Source: Wuchereria bancrofti
Lineage: Eukaryota; Nematoda; Chromadorea; Rhabditida; Onchocercidae
NCBI GenBank assembly: GCA_005281725.1
Contig: SSBO01000009.1
Coordinates: 71,767 to 119,145, forward strand
DNA: 47,379 nucleotides
Direction: 5' to 3'
The first letter of the stretch is position 1. Each line of letters begins with the position of its first letter. The notes under the pieces were generated by a model, which ran no database searches, was not told the DNA's origin, and was given only the letters and a program-made list of their open reading frames with translations. Below, in pieces: positions 24,901 through 36,248 of the stretch. The position numbers and the translations under genes were made by a program.

Positions 24901-27006
24901 AATAACTGTGTCTATATTTTAAATAATCTCATAATTGTTCAAGAAAAAGTTTTGAAACTTCTGAAACTACTGAAAATTGAAAAATATATGATAATATAGT
25001 TCATACCTAAGTTCTTCGACATTCATGGCTATTGTGATCAGTCGTGTATCCAGAAAATACAAGAAAATTTAGTTCAATGAATTAAATAAATGATAGGAAG
25101 AAGAAAAAAATGTTTAAAAATTAAGACTGATCGTAGGACATAAGCACGCTATTAATAATTGCTTTTAATTTGATAATTGAGATAAATAAATGAGGGCTTT
25201 ATAGGTTTAAAATATCCTCAGTAATACTTGTCAAATTTAGATAGATGTTCAAAATAAGAATACCTGAAAATGAGTTTCCGCTGTTAATCGTTTATTATTT
25301 ATGACTGTTGTTTCTACAAAAGAATTTTCTTTGTTATCACTGTAAACTGGTGAAGAATTCTCATCGTAACTGACTTCATAACGTGATGGCAAACATTTGC
25401 TATCATCAGGATTCAAAATCATACCCTAAATTTATAAATTAATTCATGTTATTCAAAAATTATAAAGTAATTTCTGTTTGTAATAGAAATCATTAAATCT
25501 GTTAGCTTTTAAATTTCTGAGAAAATAAAATTAATTCATTAACACAAAACGTTATGTTCATACCGGATACAAACTCATTTTCCAGATTTGTTGAAATAAT
25601 TCATTCCGAAAAGGCTCGTATGTTCCTTCAATGCCTAATTCATGTTGATCATCCGCTAAAGCTAAGTTCGTCAAAAATGAACAGCCTAATTGGCTTAACC
25701 TAAAATATTTTAGTTTAGATAATATAGTATATTTGTAAAAATAATGTGTAATAAACATATGCTTCAAATACTTCACATAAATAAGTAGGAAAGTAAATGA
25801 GCAAATATATGTAATATCATCATACATTTGACAAATATCTTTACCTTCGATATAGCTTCTTCCCTGCAAAGTTATATTTTTGATAAGTTGAGTCACCAAG
25901 TCCAAGGACAGCTAAGTGAACCTGAAATTACCATACGTATATCAAGAAGCTACGATCTAAAATAGATGTTTCTTCTAATAAACTAAAGATTAATACAAAA
26001 TTATGATTTTATTATTATAATAAGAATGATTTCTTTTCATTATTAAAACATTGGAAATACACTGAAAATATCATATAATTAAATTAATCTGATCAAATAT
26101 TTTAAGTAATGCAAAAGTTTCGTTAAATAAAAAATGGTGTGAGAAAAAAATAGCCAAAATATATATAAAAGAATAATCAAAGAAGAAGATAGTAAAACTA
26201 TTCATAAAAAATAATAAAAATAAAATGAGAAGAAAAAAAACAATTTCTATATGATAAAATCTAAAATGAAAAGTTACATTTTGTAACAAATCTTTTGGTA
26301 ATGTTTTACAACATAAAATTCTCCAATTGTGACGTATACTAGCTGGCATTTCACCTTGTCCACTGGTTGAGACTACAAATATCACACAATATTCATTGTT
26401 CAAATTCTAAAAATAGCTATTAAAAATTTAAAAAAAAAAAGAAAAAGAAAAACATTTTGCATTTCATATATGAAAATGTATGAAATATAAAGAAGAACGT
26501 GAAAATATCTTCAATATTGATAGAAAAAGTGAAAGAAAAATTTTTGACATTAACTTCTAAAACTAAAAATTAGCATTAAAAAGTAGTGCTGTTTAATGTA
26601 TATTTAATATTAGAAGAATGATCCCTATTCTACATGACTAAATAATTAATTTCTGATATGGAATTTTTAGATAATTGTTTGAATTATTTGAAGAAAAAAA
26701 AAGTAAAATTTCTCTTAATGAGATTTTAAAAAATACTATAATTCTTGACAAAATAAATTAACTAATTAGCTGGAAAGATCTAAATACGAAAAAAAAAAAT
26801 TTTTCTTTTCCTTTTTACAAAGAATTCCTAATGAAATAAACAAATTTTCAAACCTGCACTGTATAATCTCCAAAATTATACACTTCAGCGGGGATATTAC
26901 GATATCGTGCATCATTCCATAACATTTCCGCAACATCTTGAGCATTACCTGTTTCACTACCATAAAGAATTTTTAATGCAGAAAAAGATGAGGAAAACTT
27001 TTCCAT
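21922..27006 (-). CDS. NDOR1: NADPH-dependent diflavin oxidoreductase 1 (NDOR1/Tah18 type), complete
   Basis: Cytosolic flavoprotein that passes electrons from NADPH through FAD and FMN to anamorsin/Dre2 for cytosolic Fe-S cluster assembly (family knowledge). Fourteen exons join in phase to 585 aa; human NDOR1 has 597. Exons: 27006-26854, 26406-26278, 25921-25845, 25699-25564, 25425-25264, 25050-25007, 24885-24722, 24504-24365, 24291-24103, 23895-23780, 23563-23477, 23095-22954, 22551-22485, 22073-21922. The flavodoxin part has [12 protein letters not shown] (14-25), STSGQGE and [14 protein letters not shown]. The FAD part has VPRRSFF and [10 protein letters not shown] (376-385). The NADPH part has [11 protein letters not shown] (448-458), LFFGCRG and AFSRDQQ. 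The C-terminus RLQYETWN keeps the penultimate Trp. The start follows a TTTTCAG acceptor by 5 bases. Oddity: exon 6 is preceded by TG in place of AG. Confidence 0.95.
22258..22450. repeat. Degenerate TATAAATATAATTA repeat
   Basis: Repeated ATTATTTATATAAATATAATTA-like units lie inside intron 13 of the NDOR1-type gene, just downstream of exon 13's donor. It is simple AT-rich sequence with no coding signal. Confidence 0.65.
25007..25060 (-). other. NDOR1 exon 6 with a non-canonical TG acceptor
   Basis: Homology and phase place exon 6 at 25050-25007, encoding [14 protein letters not shown] plus two bases. It is needed to link HFQ (end of exon 5) to SYSPGD (exon 7), matching the family's continuous sequence here. 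The bases before 25050 are TATTTTCTG, one change from the TATTTTCAG expected. I see no AG between this point and about 55 bases upstream that would give an in-frame alternative. Confidence 0.7.
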
Positions 27007-27020
27007 TAATCCTGAAAAGA
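27007..27020 (-). promoter_or_regulatory. Probable spliced-leader acceptor of the NDOR1-type gene
   Basis: TCTTTTCAG ends at 27012 on the minus strand, leaving GATTA before the ATG at 27006. So short a leader is typical of nematode trans-splicing. The stop codon of the ZIP9 gene lies about 0.87 kb upstream on the same strand. Confidence 0.65.
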
Positions 27021-27876
27021 TGAAAAAAAGAAAGATTTAAATATTGAAATTATCAAATTTTGTGAAAAATCAAAATTAACAAATCTTGTCAATGGACAAT
27101 TTAAAAAGTAAAAGAAGGAACTACTCTTTCGTCACTTTTTTGATCAGCAAAATAAAAATGGAAATATTTATCTTTTATATTTCACATTCTAATTTATCTT
27201 CTTTCTAAGATTTATTTCTATTGATTATATAATTCCTATTAGAATGCTCTATCACATTTCCTACGAAGATTAAAAGTGTAATGGAATTAAACAATTAATT
27301 TTTACTCCTCGGTAACAACTCTTAGAATCGAGCAAATTCCGGGAAAAGGAGAAAGTTATAAATATGTGATTTGTTCTGTTCGTAGTGCTTCCTTTCGTTT
27401 TCTTTATTTATTACAAAAACGACATCAGGTTTTCCGATATTTGTGAGAATTAAACACTCAGTTTAATGTATTTTATTTGGCAACATAAGTCCATTATTTT
27501 ATTTTATTTGTTTAAGAATTAAAGTTCTTATATTAATTTGTTAATTGATCAATCTTAGTTGTTGTCAAACAATTACAATTATACATTATATTTAATTCAC
27601 AAACTGTTCAATTTACAATAATAATCAAGTAATCACAATTATTTTATAGCAAATAACAAACGCATATATTTTTAATACAAGTGTATTTTATTACAGATCT
27701 TAAAATGATGACAAATTTATATGATTTACAACAATTTTAATTTTAATACCACCTCTGTTACTTCTTATATCATTTATATTGATTTATACAGTTTATTGAA
27801 GGAAAGATATAATTTAACTTTGGAGGCATTTCGCTTTTTCAACAAATCCAATATTTATTGACTTTATTAATAAGAG

Positions 27877-30800
27877 TTAGTGAGAATGAGAATGACTACT
27901 GATTAAAAATATAGGACTAATTGCGCCAACAATAACTGATATTAATTCGATGAGCTTTAACGATGCTCTTGATTCACTATATCCTCGACTACTACCTTCT
28001 GTGGCACTGTTCACTAATTGATAATCCTTAACGTTGGAACCAAGCTGGAATAAATTTTCTTCGTCTTATCTGCTTACATTATTTATGGCATATATTCAAC
28101 TTATGCTATATGAAAAAAATGTAATAAAAATCATAGAGATTTTGCTGATTAAAACAGAAAGAACCTGAAATGTACCATTGCTCAATTATGACATCATGGC
28201 AAATCTTGATGTCGAAAAAAGAATTTTAATCAAAAATACAAATATACAAAGTATGCAAATGAATCAAGAAAATGAATATAACTAGGAAAAATATAAACAA
28301 TTTTTACCATTGCTGAAATTTCATTTAATAAAAGAATTTGGAACTGTTTTATGGACTTACCAACTCTGGAAGTATATGTACAGTTGCAACGTATAGAAAT
28401 GTTCCAGCCGAAAATAACATAAGTGTTCCAGTAGCCGAATCTGTTGAAGATTTGTCGTTTTCAACCTGAAATTTAAAAATACAAATGATAATGTATCGGT
28501 TATTACATGTTACCTTTAAATGGAAAAGTTTTAAAAACTCACAACAACAATCAGGTAATATGTGACCATTGCAGCTACTGGAGCTGCGACTGAAAAAATA
28601 ATTAAATGGCGGCGTATCCTGAATCTTTCGATACCTTCCACCAGAAGAAAACTGACCAGACCGAACGCCGCTGGAGCCTTTAATGCATTTAAATATTTAA
28701 AATATAAGAGCTGAAATATTTTACTGCATAAAAAATATACAAAAGGAAATATGAAAAAGCTAATGAATGTTTTAATAAATCATAAATATTCGAAGTTCAA
28801 AATCATTACGCTGAAGCAGTAGAGAGGGAGAAAATCACAGTAAGCTAAATAAATGCAGATGCGGATTTTGAATTTAGACAACTTACTGGGAAGCGGAAGT
28901 CAGAAGCTTCATGAATAATAAACTATCAGGAAACAAGCTGAAAGTAACAATTCGTCTGGATGAAGGAATGGAGGTTAAGTGAATTAAGATGGAAGAAAGT
29001 CGACCACAAAACGACAAACTCATTAGATTCAGTATTAGAAAGGAAAAAATCGATGTTCAACATATGGAAGCGCTTTGATAAAAGCGGTAGAAATGCAGTA
29101 ATGATCGAACTAGCCCATTAAATCACGAATTAAAGCTTAAATTCATCAAATAATTTTGTTAATGGAGAGAATGATAAAAGTTAACCTTATGAAGCATTAT
29201 AGCAAGAAAGACAATGAACTGTACACCGGCGCGATTTGTTGCAGATGCGCTGCCAAAAGCGACCCCATCAGCTGCAAATACTACTAATATAAAAATTTTA
29301 ATTTCAAAAAGCCATTCAAAAAATTTTTATTATAGTTTCAACAAGCACAACTTTCAGAAATTCTAATTTACCACATGCAATTAAATCTTTAGCCGAAACA
29401 ACATTTTCGACTTCGATTTTAGATCAACTATATGACTAATTACAATCAAATTTGTAAAATAAATCAGAACTAAAGCAATCGATGATAAAAATTCTTGCAA
29501 TAACAAACCAGCTGCATGTACGACCAAACCAACTGTTGCCGTTAATTTAAGATGTGTACGGTCACCATCTGAAATTCAGTTTAAAACATGCATAAAAATT
29601 ATCAAAAAAGGTGGCAAATATTTCGACAAGAAAAATAAGAAACCAAAAACAGTCAATGATAAATATTTCGATAATAAATATTTTTCGATGACGAATACCT
29701 TTCGATGATAAATATTTCGAGATTTGATCGATAAGAAACATAAATAAGAAACCAAAAACCAGTGAATATCCTATTGATTGATTTATTGCATTGAAATTAA
29801 CCGATGCTTCGGAATGCCTATACTCATCGGTTTCTGTAAAAAATTAATCTTTTTTTTTTCTTTAATTGGTAAAACCTTCCTCAATAGATCATACAAAATA
29901 TACAGTAGAAGTTAAATTAGCATCAATTCTACCAAAATTTGCTAGTCAATCAATGCTACATGCGTCATGGCATAACTGAATGTATCGGAAATAGACTCTG
30001 TTAATTTATATAAATTCTCGGATGGAATGACAGAAGACAAAAATGAGATCAAATTACGTTGATTTCCTTCATTCAACCTTTATCAGCTGTCGGTAAATTA
30101 ATACCACTTCATAAAACACTGGATTTTAATTTCTTGCATAAAAAATACCTTTCTTGTCCATAACAGGACTTTGCTGCATTTGTTCTACCACCCCTTTTCC
30201 AACAACACTGTTGCCAAAATAAGTTGGATAATTTATTTTCGCACTGAATGTATTAGAATATAAAATTAATTCAAGTAATTATATTAATTTTAAAGTAAAA
30301 ACGAGATTTTTTTTGAAATCTATACCATTCTGGTAAATTCACCAAAATACTAGTAATAAGCTTTTAAAAATGACCCAAAAGATAGATGAAAATGACTCGA
30401 ATTTTGTTCTTAAATTTTTTTCGATCCTATCGACTGATCTGATCTGCTGAACCATACTGGCAATTTTTAAGTGGTAAAATATATATCTTTAAATCATGAA
30501 AATATAAACATACGCTAGATTTGATGCAACGGGTTGTATTAATGAATTCGATATAATTTGGTTCCTATCTTTATTCTGCACAGCTCCCGGCAAATACTTT
30601 TCTAAAATCAAGAGAGTTTTTTATCAATGCATTTGAAATGATATAAATATGTTTGAGCTTTTTCTTTTCTAGCATCCTTTTGATGATACTTTTGTTCAAC
30701 TCGATCTTATCATCATCACTGAATCAAGAAAAAAATCTTTCATTATCTCCACTCTAGAAAAAGTATGCTATTTTGGTGATGCACGAAAAATTTAGTTACG

Positions 30801-31680
30801 TCAAAAATCAACAAACATTATTATAACTATGACACAATAATAAATTAAAATAGTAGTATTTTCAGGAAAGATTTTTTCAGAATTTTCTCTCAGAATATCT
30901 AACAAATCATCAGTTAAATATTTTTTCTATTATTGTACACCATGATCGCATACAAATGTGGCAAAGCATTATTTATTCTCCATTAAAGGCTTGCAACGCT
31001 TAATATCTAAATCATTTCGCTATCTACAGAGTACAAGTTACTGATATTTTAGATTGATTTTAACAATAAAAATTAAATTAAACACCAAGAAAACATCCCA
31101 CATGTTTCATCATTAATCAACGTATCATAATGAGCTTTTCAAGATAACTTTCCGAAAAAATTATAATTTCATTAAACTTATCTCAAAATTGCTATCCAAA
31201 AAAAAAAAGAAAATAATCTTGAGGAGAGACAGAGAAAGAAGAAGAAAGAGAAATAAAGTACCAGTATGAACAATGTAAAGCGCTTCAACACCTTCTGGAA
31301 CAATTACAGATAAAGCTGTGCCAACCAATAATCCCGCTCCAAATGTGCTCAATAAACGTGTTCGTCCCTGAAAAAAATTGTAATTCGTTTTTTCTCCAAT
31401 ATTTCAGGATAAACTGCCAGATAAAAGCGATTGCGATTAATTAATATCTAGAAAATTGATTAAAAATTGGCAAATCTTTTTCATGTATATTAAATCTGCA
31501 TAAAAGAGATGTTATGATTAAATTTAATCATAAACAATTTAAAAAAAAAAATTAAAGAAGAAATTACTCTTAAAGTTAATGTACCTCGGACATGTTGAAT
31601 GCAAGAGGTACCAATCCAGCCACAAAACTTCCAATAAACATTGCAACCGACAAATATAATAACAAGTAAAAATTATCCAT
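27877..31680 (-). CDS. SLC39A9: ZIP9-type zinc transporter (SLC39A9), complete
   Basis: ZIP-family metal importer; the vertebrate protein moves Zn2+ into the cytosol from the Golgi and the outside (family knowledge). Ten exons join in phase to 357 aa (human 307): 31680-31585, 31367-31262, 30601-30514, 30243-30149, 29833-29699, 29568-29509, 29271-29186, 28677-28543, 28465-28361, 28044-27877. Visible hallmarks: an N-terminal membrane segment ending [49 protein letters not shown], the metal-site helices [12 protein letters not shown] (His 191, Asp 195) and MLHKAPAAFG (His 221), then [17 protein letters not shown]. The loop between helices 3 and 4 (about 68-150) is longer than in human and lacks its HxHxH run; a SHSHSH sits at the extreme C-terminus instead. 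It is the middle one of three head-to-tail minus-strand genes. Confidence 0.94.
28700..29185. other. ZIP9 intron with a GC-raised, gene-free insert
   Basis: The intron between exons 7 and 8 (28678-29185) is visibly less AT-rich at about 28800-29100 than neighbouring introns and lacks their long T-runs. I found no long open frame or terminal repeat. It could be an old insertion. Confidence 0.4.
29614..29766. repeat. Partial duplication of ZIP9 exon 5 inside the following intron
   Basis: 29614-29660, inside the intron between exons 5 and 6, echoes 29708-29766 inside exon 5. Both carry AAATATTTCGA, then an AATAAGAAACCAAAAAC block, then CAGT-AAT (plus strand). The intervening bases 29650-29710 add further AAATATTTCGAT units across the exon 5 donor at 29699. 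Confidence 0.65.
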
Positions 31681-31724
31681 AATTCGCGTATGAAAAAGTT
31701 GCTTTGAAATTCAGATGACGACTG

Positions 31725-31740
31725 TTTGTGCTGAAACATC
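31725..31740 (-). promoter_or_regulatory. Probable 5' acceptor of the ZIP9 gene
   Basis: ATGTTTCAG ends at 31731 on the minus strand, giving a 50-base 5' UTR before the ATG at 31680. It is consistent with spliced-leader addition or a non-coding first exon. Confidence 0.5.
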
Positions 31741-32436
31741 TTTCTAATCAAACAAAAATGGAATAATTTAAAAATAGAATGATATTTATTGCCTGAAGAA
31801 AATCATGAATTTTGGATGAAATCTCAATAACACCGAATTTTTCCGAATTACACGGATTATTTCGAGTGTTTTTGAAAATGTTTGGGTTGAAAAATTTAAT
31901 GCCAAAATTATATAAATTTTAGTCCGTAGAATTTATTTTCAATGATTGAATAAATAAATTTGTTAATTTCTTGCTGACGGAAATACTGCTATGCTAGCTT
32001 TATTGTTGTTAATAAGATACAACTAAAAAAGTATTTGTTTTAACGCTTGCTTTTAAAAAATTAACTCATAAAAAAATGAATATCTTCTATGAATATATAC
32101 ATGTACATACTGACATTGTAATTATCTTTCAAAAAAAAAAAAACAAATGTTTTCACAATTTGATTCAAAAATTTTGCAAATAATTTCGCTGTTGTTTTTA
32201 AAACTTATAAAAAAAGAAATGCAACCTCTGTTGCATTGCTTTCTTACATTTCTTTGCGTATGCAATATTACTTTTATCATTACACCAATTTTTGCTAAAT
32301 TTTTTTAATTATTGAAAATCAAAATGTAAAAGTTGTATTTAAAGATAGAAAAATGATATTTCTGTAAAATTTCTACCAAATTTCACTATTCAAATGAGCA
32401 ACAAGAACTATTCGACTATGATGCTCAATCGATGTT
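31741..32436. other. No gene seen between ZIP9 and the upstream minus-strand gene
   Basis: About 0.7 kb of AT-rich DNA separates the inferred stop of the upstream gene (32437) from the ZIP9 acceptor (31731). That spacing would allow an operon or a small promoter region; nothing decides between them. Confidence 0.45.
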
Positions 32437-33058
32437 TCAAAGTGTTTTGTGATAAAAGAAAAAGATTTCATTGCCACTGCCAACATCATCTAATAAAAAC
32501 TTGCTAATAAATTTCGTAAATGAAAAGTGTTTAATCTATAATTTCAAACTATAACCAAAAATAATTCACTGATCGATTCGAAATGTTGGTAAAAGAAAAA
32601 AATCGTATTTTTTTTCTATATTTCTAACGGTTGATTGAAGATTAAACAATGAAAATGAAATGCTAGAAAAAAAAAAGGAAAAAATCAACAGTTGAAATCT
32701 CAACCATTTTAACTATTTCGATGAACTTGTTATCTGTTATTCCTTTATCCTATCATATCCATTTCGTGATATGGACATATGTCTAATATAATTTCTACAG
32801 GAAGTTATGAAAAACGATTAGTGACATTATAATAAAAAATTAATTTGATCTAACTAAATTAATCTAACCCTGAATCTAAACCACTAGCCATTGAAATATG
32901 AATAATTATCCATTTCCCTGAACATACAAACATAATTTTCCACTATTTACTTATAGCTTACCGAAAATATTTCGAACTTTGATTTTAGTGATATGGTTAA
33001 TTCCAGCACTTACATCATTCCATAAAACATCATATAAATCTTGCCAATATTCTAATTC
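32437..33058 (-). CDS. 3' end of an unrecognised gene (last two exons)
   Basis: Exon 33058-32962 follows a TTTTTCAG acceptor and encodes ELEYWQDLYDVLWNDVSAG then INHITKIKVRNIF, leaving one base before a GTAAGC donor. Exon 32489-32437 follows TTTTTATTAG, continues in phase as DVGSGNEIFFFYHKTL and stops at TGA 32437-32439. The first exon has a balanced, non-repetitive composition; the second is short and less certain. I do not recognise the family. The predicted piece is soluble and rich in Asp, Trp and aliphatic residues, with no signal peptide or membrane segment. Earlier exons should lie further right; 34619-34516 is one candidate. It is transcribed towards ZIP9. Confidence 0.5.
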
Positions 33059-33266
33059 CTGAAAAATCAAAAAAAAATTTTCACTTTCAAAAATTTCAAT
33101 TAAAACATTATTCACACGAATCGATACATATGTAATAAGTAGAAAAAAAAAGCATTTGATAATGTAATCAAATACAAGCACTGAAATTTATTTTTAGCTG
33201 CTATTTTTTATCTAAATCAATAAATTAATTATTTTTATCTGTAACATTAAATCAATATGTAATGGA

Positions 33267-33521
33267 GTGAAAAATATTGATCCCAACAATATTTTTATAT
33301 TAATAATGAAAAAAAAGCAGGAAAAAAAAAGTACAGTACATAATATACATGAAAATACTATCAACATTTCAATACAATTATTAAATCATATAGCAATCAA
33401 TACATTAATGTATCGTTCTGTTCTAAAATTACTTATTTTGACAACCGATAAACTGTCCCATTTAATTGATACGTTGATCAAAGCACTTAATGACACAAAC
33501 CATCTATCACTTATATGTTAA
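33267..33521 (+). CDS. Doubtful small open frame (84 codons)
   Basis: An intact frame whose last 40 residues (KLLILTTDKLSHLIDTLIK, then ALNDTNHL) look helical. The opposite strand is also open across the same stretch, and there is no clear acceptor at its start. It could be a plus-strand exon, a minus-strand exon or chance. No family recognised. Confidence 0.18.
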   Translation: MKNIDPNNIFILIMKKKQEKKSTVHNIHENTINISIQLLNHIAINTLMYRSVLKLLILTTDKLSHLIDTLIKALNDTNHLSLIC

Positions 33522-35640
33522 TATCATCTTGATTTCTTTTTATGAATTTAAAATATAATTTAAAATATACATAAATAATTGCATTGTTTTTGATACTAAT
33601 CAAATGTCATTACTTTCTCATTTCTTGATATAACAATCAACTAAGTTTTTTTTTTCCTTTTTTTTTTCTTACTTTTGTATGAAAAGAAAAGTTACATTTT
33701 AAATAAACTTATACTAATTAGCTGCATATGTAGTCTAAAATAATACGGTATAAGTTAAGTCCTGAAAATTTCGTGAAAGATTAAACATTTTTTTGTGCAT
33801 TTTTTGGTTTCATCTTTAAAGAATATAAAAATTTTTTTTTCTTATCTCATTCGAAAATCGGCGTGATTCTAAATTCAGATAAAAAGAAAATTATCTGTTT
33901 AATCATAATCTAATGTAATGATTTCATGACGAAATTAGTGATGCCTGTGGCGAAATATTATTTGCATTGTGATGGGAAACCACATGATATTACATTTCAA
34001 AATAACATTTGAACAGTTTTGTTCAACAAAATATTTTGTTGTTCATCCGATGATAAAAATCGTTAATTTCTTGAGGAACAGAATTATTTAGTTTCTCAAA
34101 ACACAGAATATAACTTGAAAACAAGAAAGTACGGATGATCCAAATAACGGAAAAAATAAATAGTTGTTATTTGATTACAGATTTATAAGTGATAACATCA
34201 AAAATAGTTATAACATCAAAAATAGCGATAATTCTTATCACTGAACTTTACATTGTTATGGAACATAAAATATTTTAAGCTTTTATTTAAGTGTGGACCA
34301 GGAGAGTAACATAAAAGATATAGATTTCTCCAACTTCGAAATTATTATAATTTTATAAAATACACCATTATTTGCTACAATATAACACCATTATAATCAA
34401 AAAGTAATAATAGCATTTTTGTTGATCACATTATTTTTCGAAGTACTAAACAAATTAAATACAAGAAAAAATTGAAACTTGAACAATACCACTTTTCACT
34501 GTCATATCATAGCACGAATCCGGTTCCGTCGTTAGCTATCGTAATAACTTCGTTCATCCTTTTTATCAGATTATATAATACTCGAGTGGACTTCATGACA
34601 AACTTGCTCCCTTTGCCATCTGAAAGAAATGAAATGAAAAGGAAAATTCTGGTAAGAAAAAATATAATTTATTAATCTATGATGATAATTTAAATTAAAC
34701 TTAGAGAAACATAATGATATTAGTTAAAAATCCAAACACAAAGATATTCAATGGCTGTAACTAATAATATGGCTACTTATGCTACGTTCCCGATCTATTA
34801 TTTCTACTAAATTTCCACATTTAAAGATAATACACTTCTCTGGTAGTCAAATTTCGTTCTTTCCTGGCTCAGCAACTTTACGTATCACCAATTTATCAAA
34901 TAAACTTTACTTTAGTAATTTAAATTGTAATGCCGTCATTATGGTTTAAAAATTTGCAACTTCATCTAATAACTTTTAACAGCTTTAAAAAATTCGGCTA
35001 ATTATATTTCAACAATTCTATTAATCAGTGATAAATGCCCATTATGTAAGCTTAATGGTTGTAAAATGCCTAAAAGTAGCGCGGAAAAACTATTTAGCTG
35101 CGATTTAATGAATTTTTGGGTTTTATTAGATAGAATCTTGATTTCTTGTTACAAAGCGTATTACGGGATAAATCATTTAAATAAAAAATAAAAAAAAAAC
35201 CATTCTTTCCCAACAGACAATATTTGAAAGTATTGCTTAATAGGGTACAATAAGCAACGCTGCATATTGCTTATCACAAATATATCAATAAAATAAATCC
35301 TGTGAAAAAACTGGAGGTAAATTTGAACTTTTTCCACAAAACCAGTTTAAATATATTTTGTGCAATGTGATTTAAAAATTAAGGCTTGAAATTAACTGGA
35401 TTTTTGTTTTAAGTTAACGGTATAGCTCAACTTTGCAAATTCTTCTAATCTCTCTGAATGATAAAAATTTGTAATTTTTCAAGTCATATCATTCCGTTAA
35501 ATCCAACGTTACTTGAAGTAGTACTGATTAAAGAATACAATGAAATAAGTTAAGAAGTTAAAAATAACGTTAATAACGTTCATTTCTGATATTTTCGTTC
35601 TTCCTGATTAGCAGTTCTCGTCTTGACCTTTTTTATTCTT
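33522..35640. other. Mostly unassigned DNA
   Basis: AT-rich sequence with only two coding-like spots, the candidate exon at 34516-34619 and a 53-codon plus frame at 35030-35191. A near-perfect repeat of ATAACATCAAAAATAG lies near 34193-34226. Confidence 0.4.
34516..34619 (-). CDS. Candidate exon, unrecognised
   Basis: After TTCTTTCAG (ending 34620) the minus strand reads GKGSKFVMKSTRVLYNLI then KRMNEVITIANDGTGF from the third base, open until a TGA at 34507-34509. The donor is unclear: GTGCTA after 34516 and GTATTA after the KSTR codons are both possible and both keep phase 0, which the exon at 33058 needs. Composition is coding-like and GC is above background. It may belong to the same gene as 32437-33058. 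Confidence 0.35.
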
Positions 35641-35835
35641 ATCTAAAAGTCAGAAAATTGATATAAACCGGAAGAGTCCTAGCCTTATAAAATCGGAAAC
35701 TGTCAGAAGTTATCGAGTCGGAATAAAATTAAGACGGTTGTCGAAGATTGTCCGGTTTAACGATCCTTTTGGTGTCAACACGACTGCAAACCGGACAGTT
35801 TCCCTCGGCAGGTGAATCTTATAAAAGAAACTTTA
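35641..35835. other. GC-raised island with a 10-bp inverted repeat
   Basis: This stretch is clearly richer in G and C than its surroundings. TGTCCGGTTT at 35749-35758 is exactly inverted as AAACCGGACA at 35788-35797, with a 29-base loop. On the minus strand 35815-35729 is open for 28 codons with CPVCSRVDTKRI and follows a TTTATAAG acceptor-like site. It could be a short exon, a structured RNA or a mobile-element remnant; I cannot tell which. Confidence 0.35.
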
Positions 35836-36248
35836 GAGACCGTTTATCACACCGATAAGTGATTAGATGGTAAAAGAGCTTTAGCTTTAATAGGAAGAAT
35901 CAATAATAAGAGAAATATTTACGTAGATTTACTGCTTTTGTCGAATTTTACTGTCAATCCAATTATTTTCACAGAATCGTATATTTCCCAAAATAGACAT
36001 TTCTCTCTCAGAAATACTAATAATAGGTATTTTTCTTCATCAAAACCTTGCAAATGGATTTCGTTTCTTCCTAAATTTTCTCAAAAAATCTGCATTCGAA
36101 TTTTTCGATTTAGTAATTTCAAAGCAAATAAAGTCATTAATTCTTGCAATACACAATGGTGGAATGACAGACGAATGAAACTGTTCCCTGATTTGTGTTG
36201 AAGGGCGACTTGAATGATTTCTGTTGAAGGACAACGATCAGAATTTAA

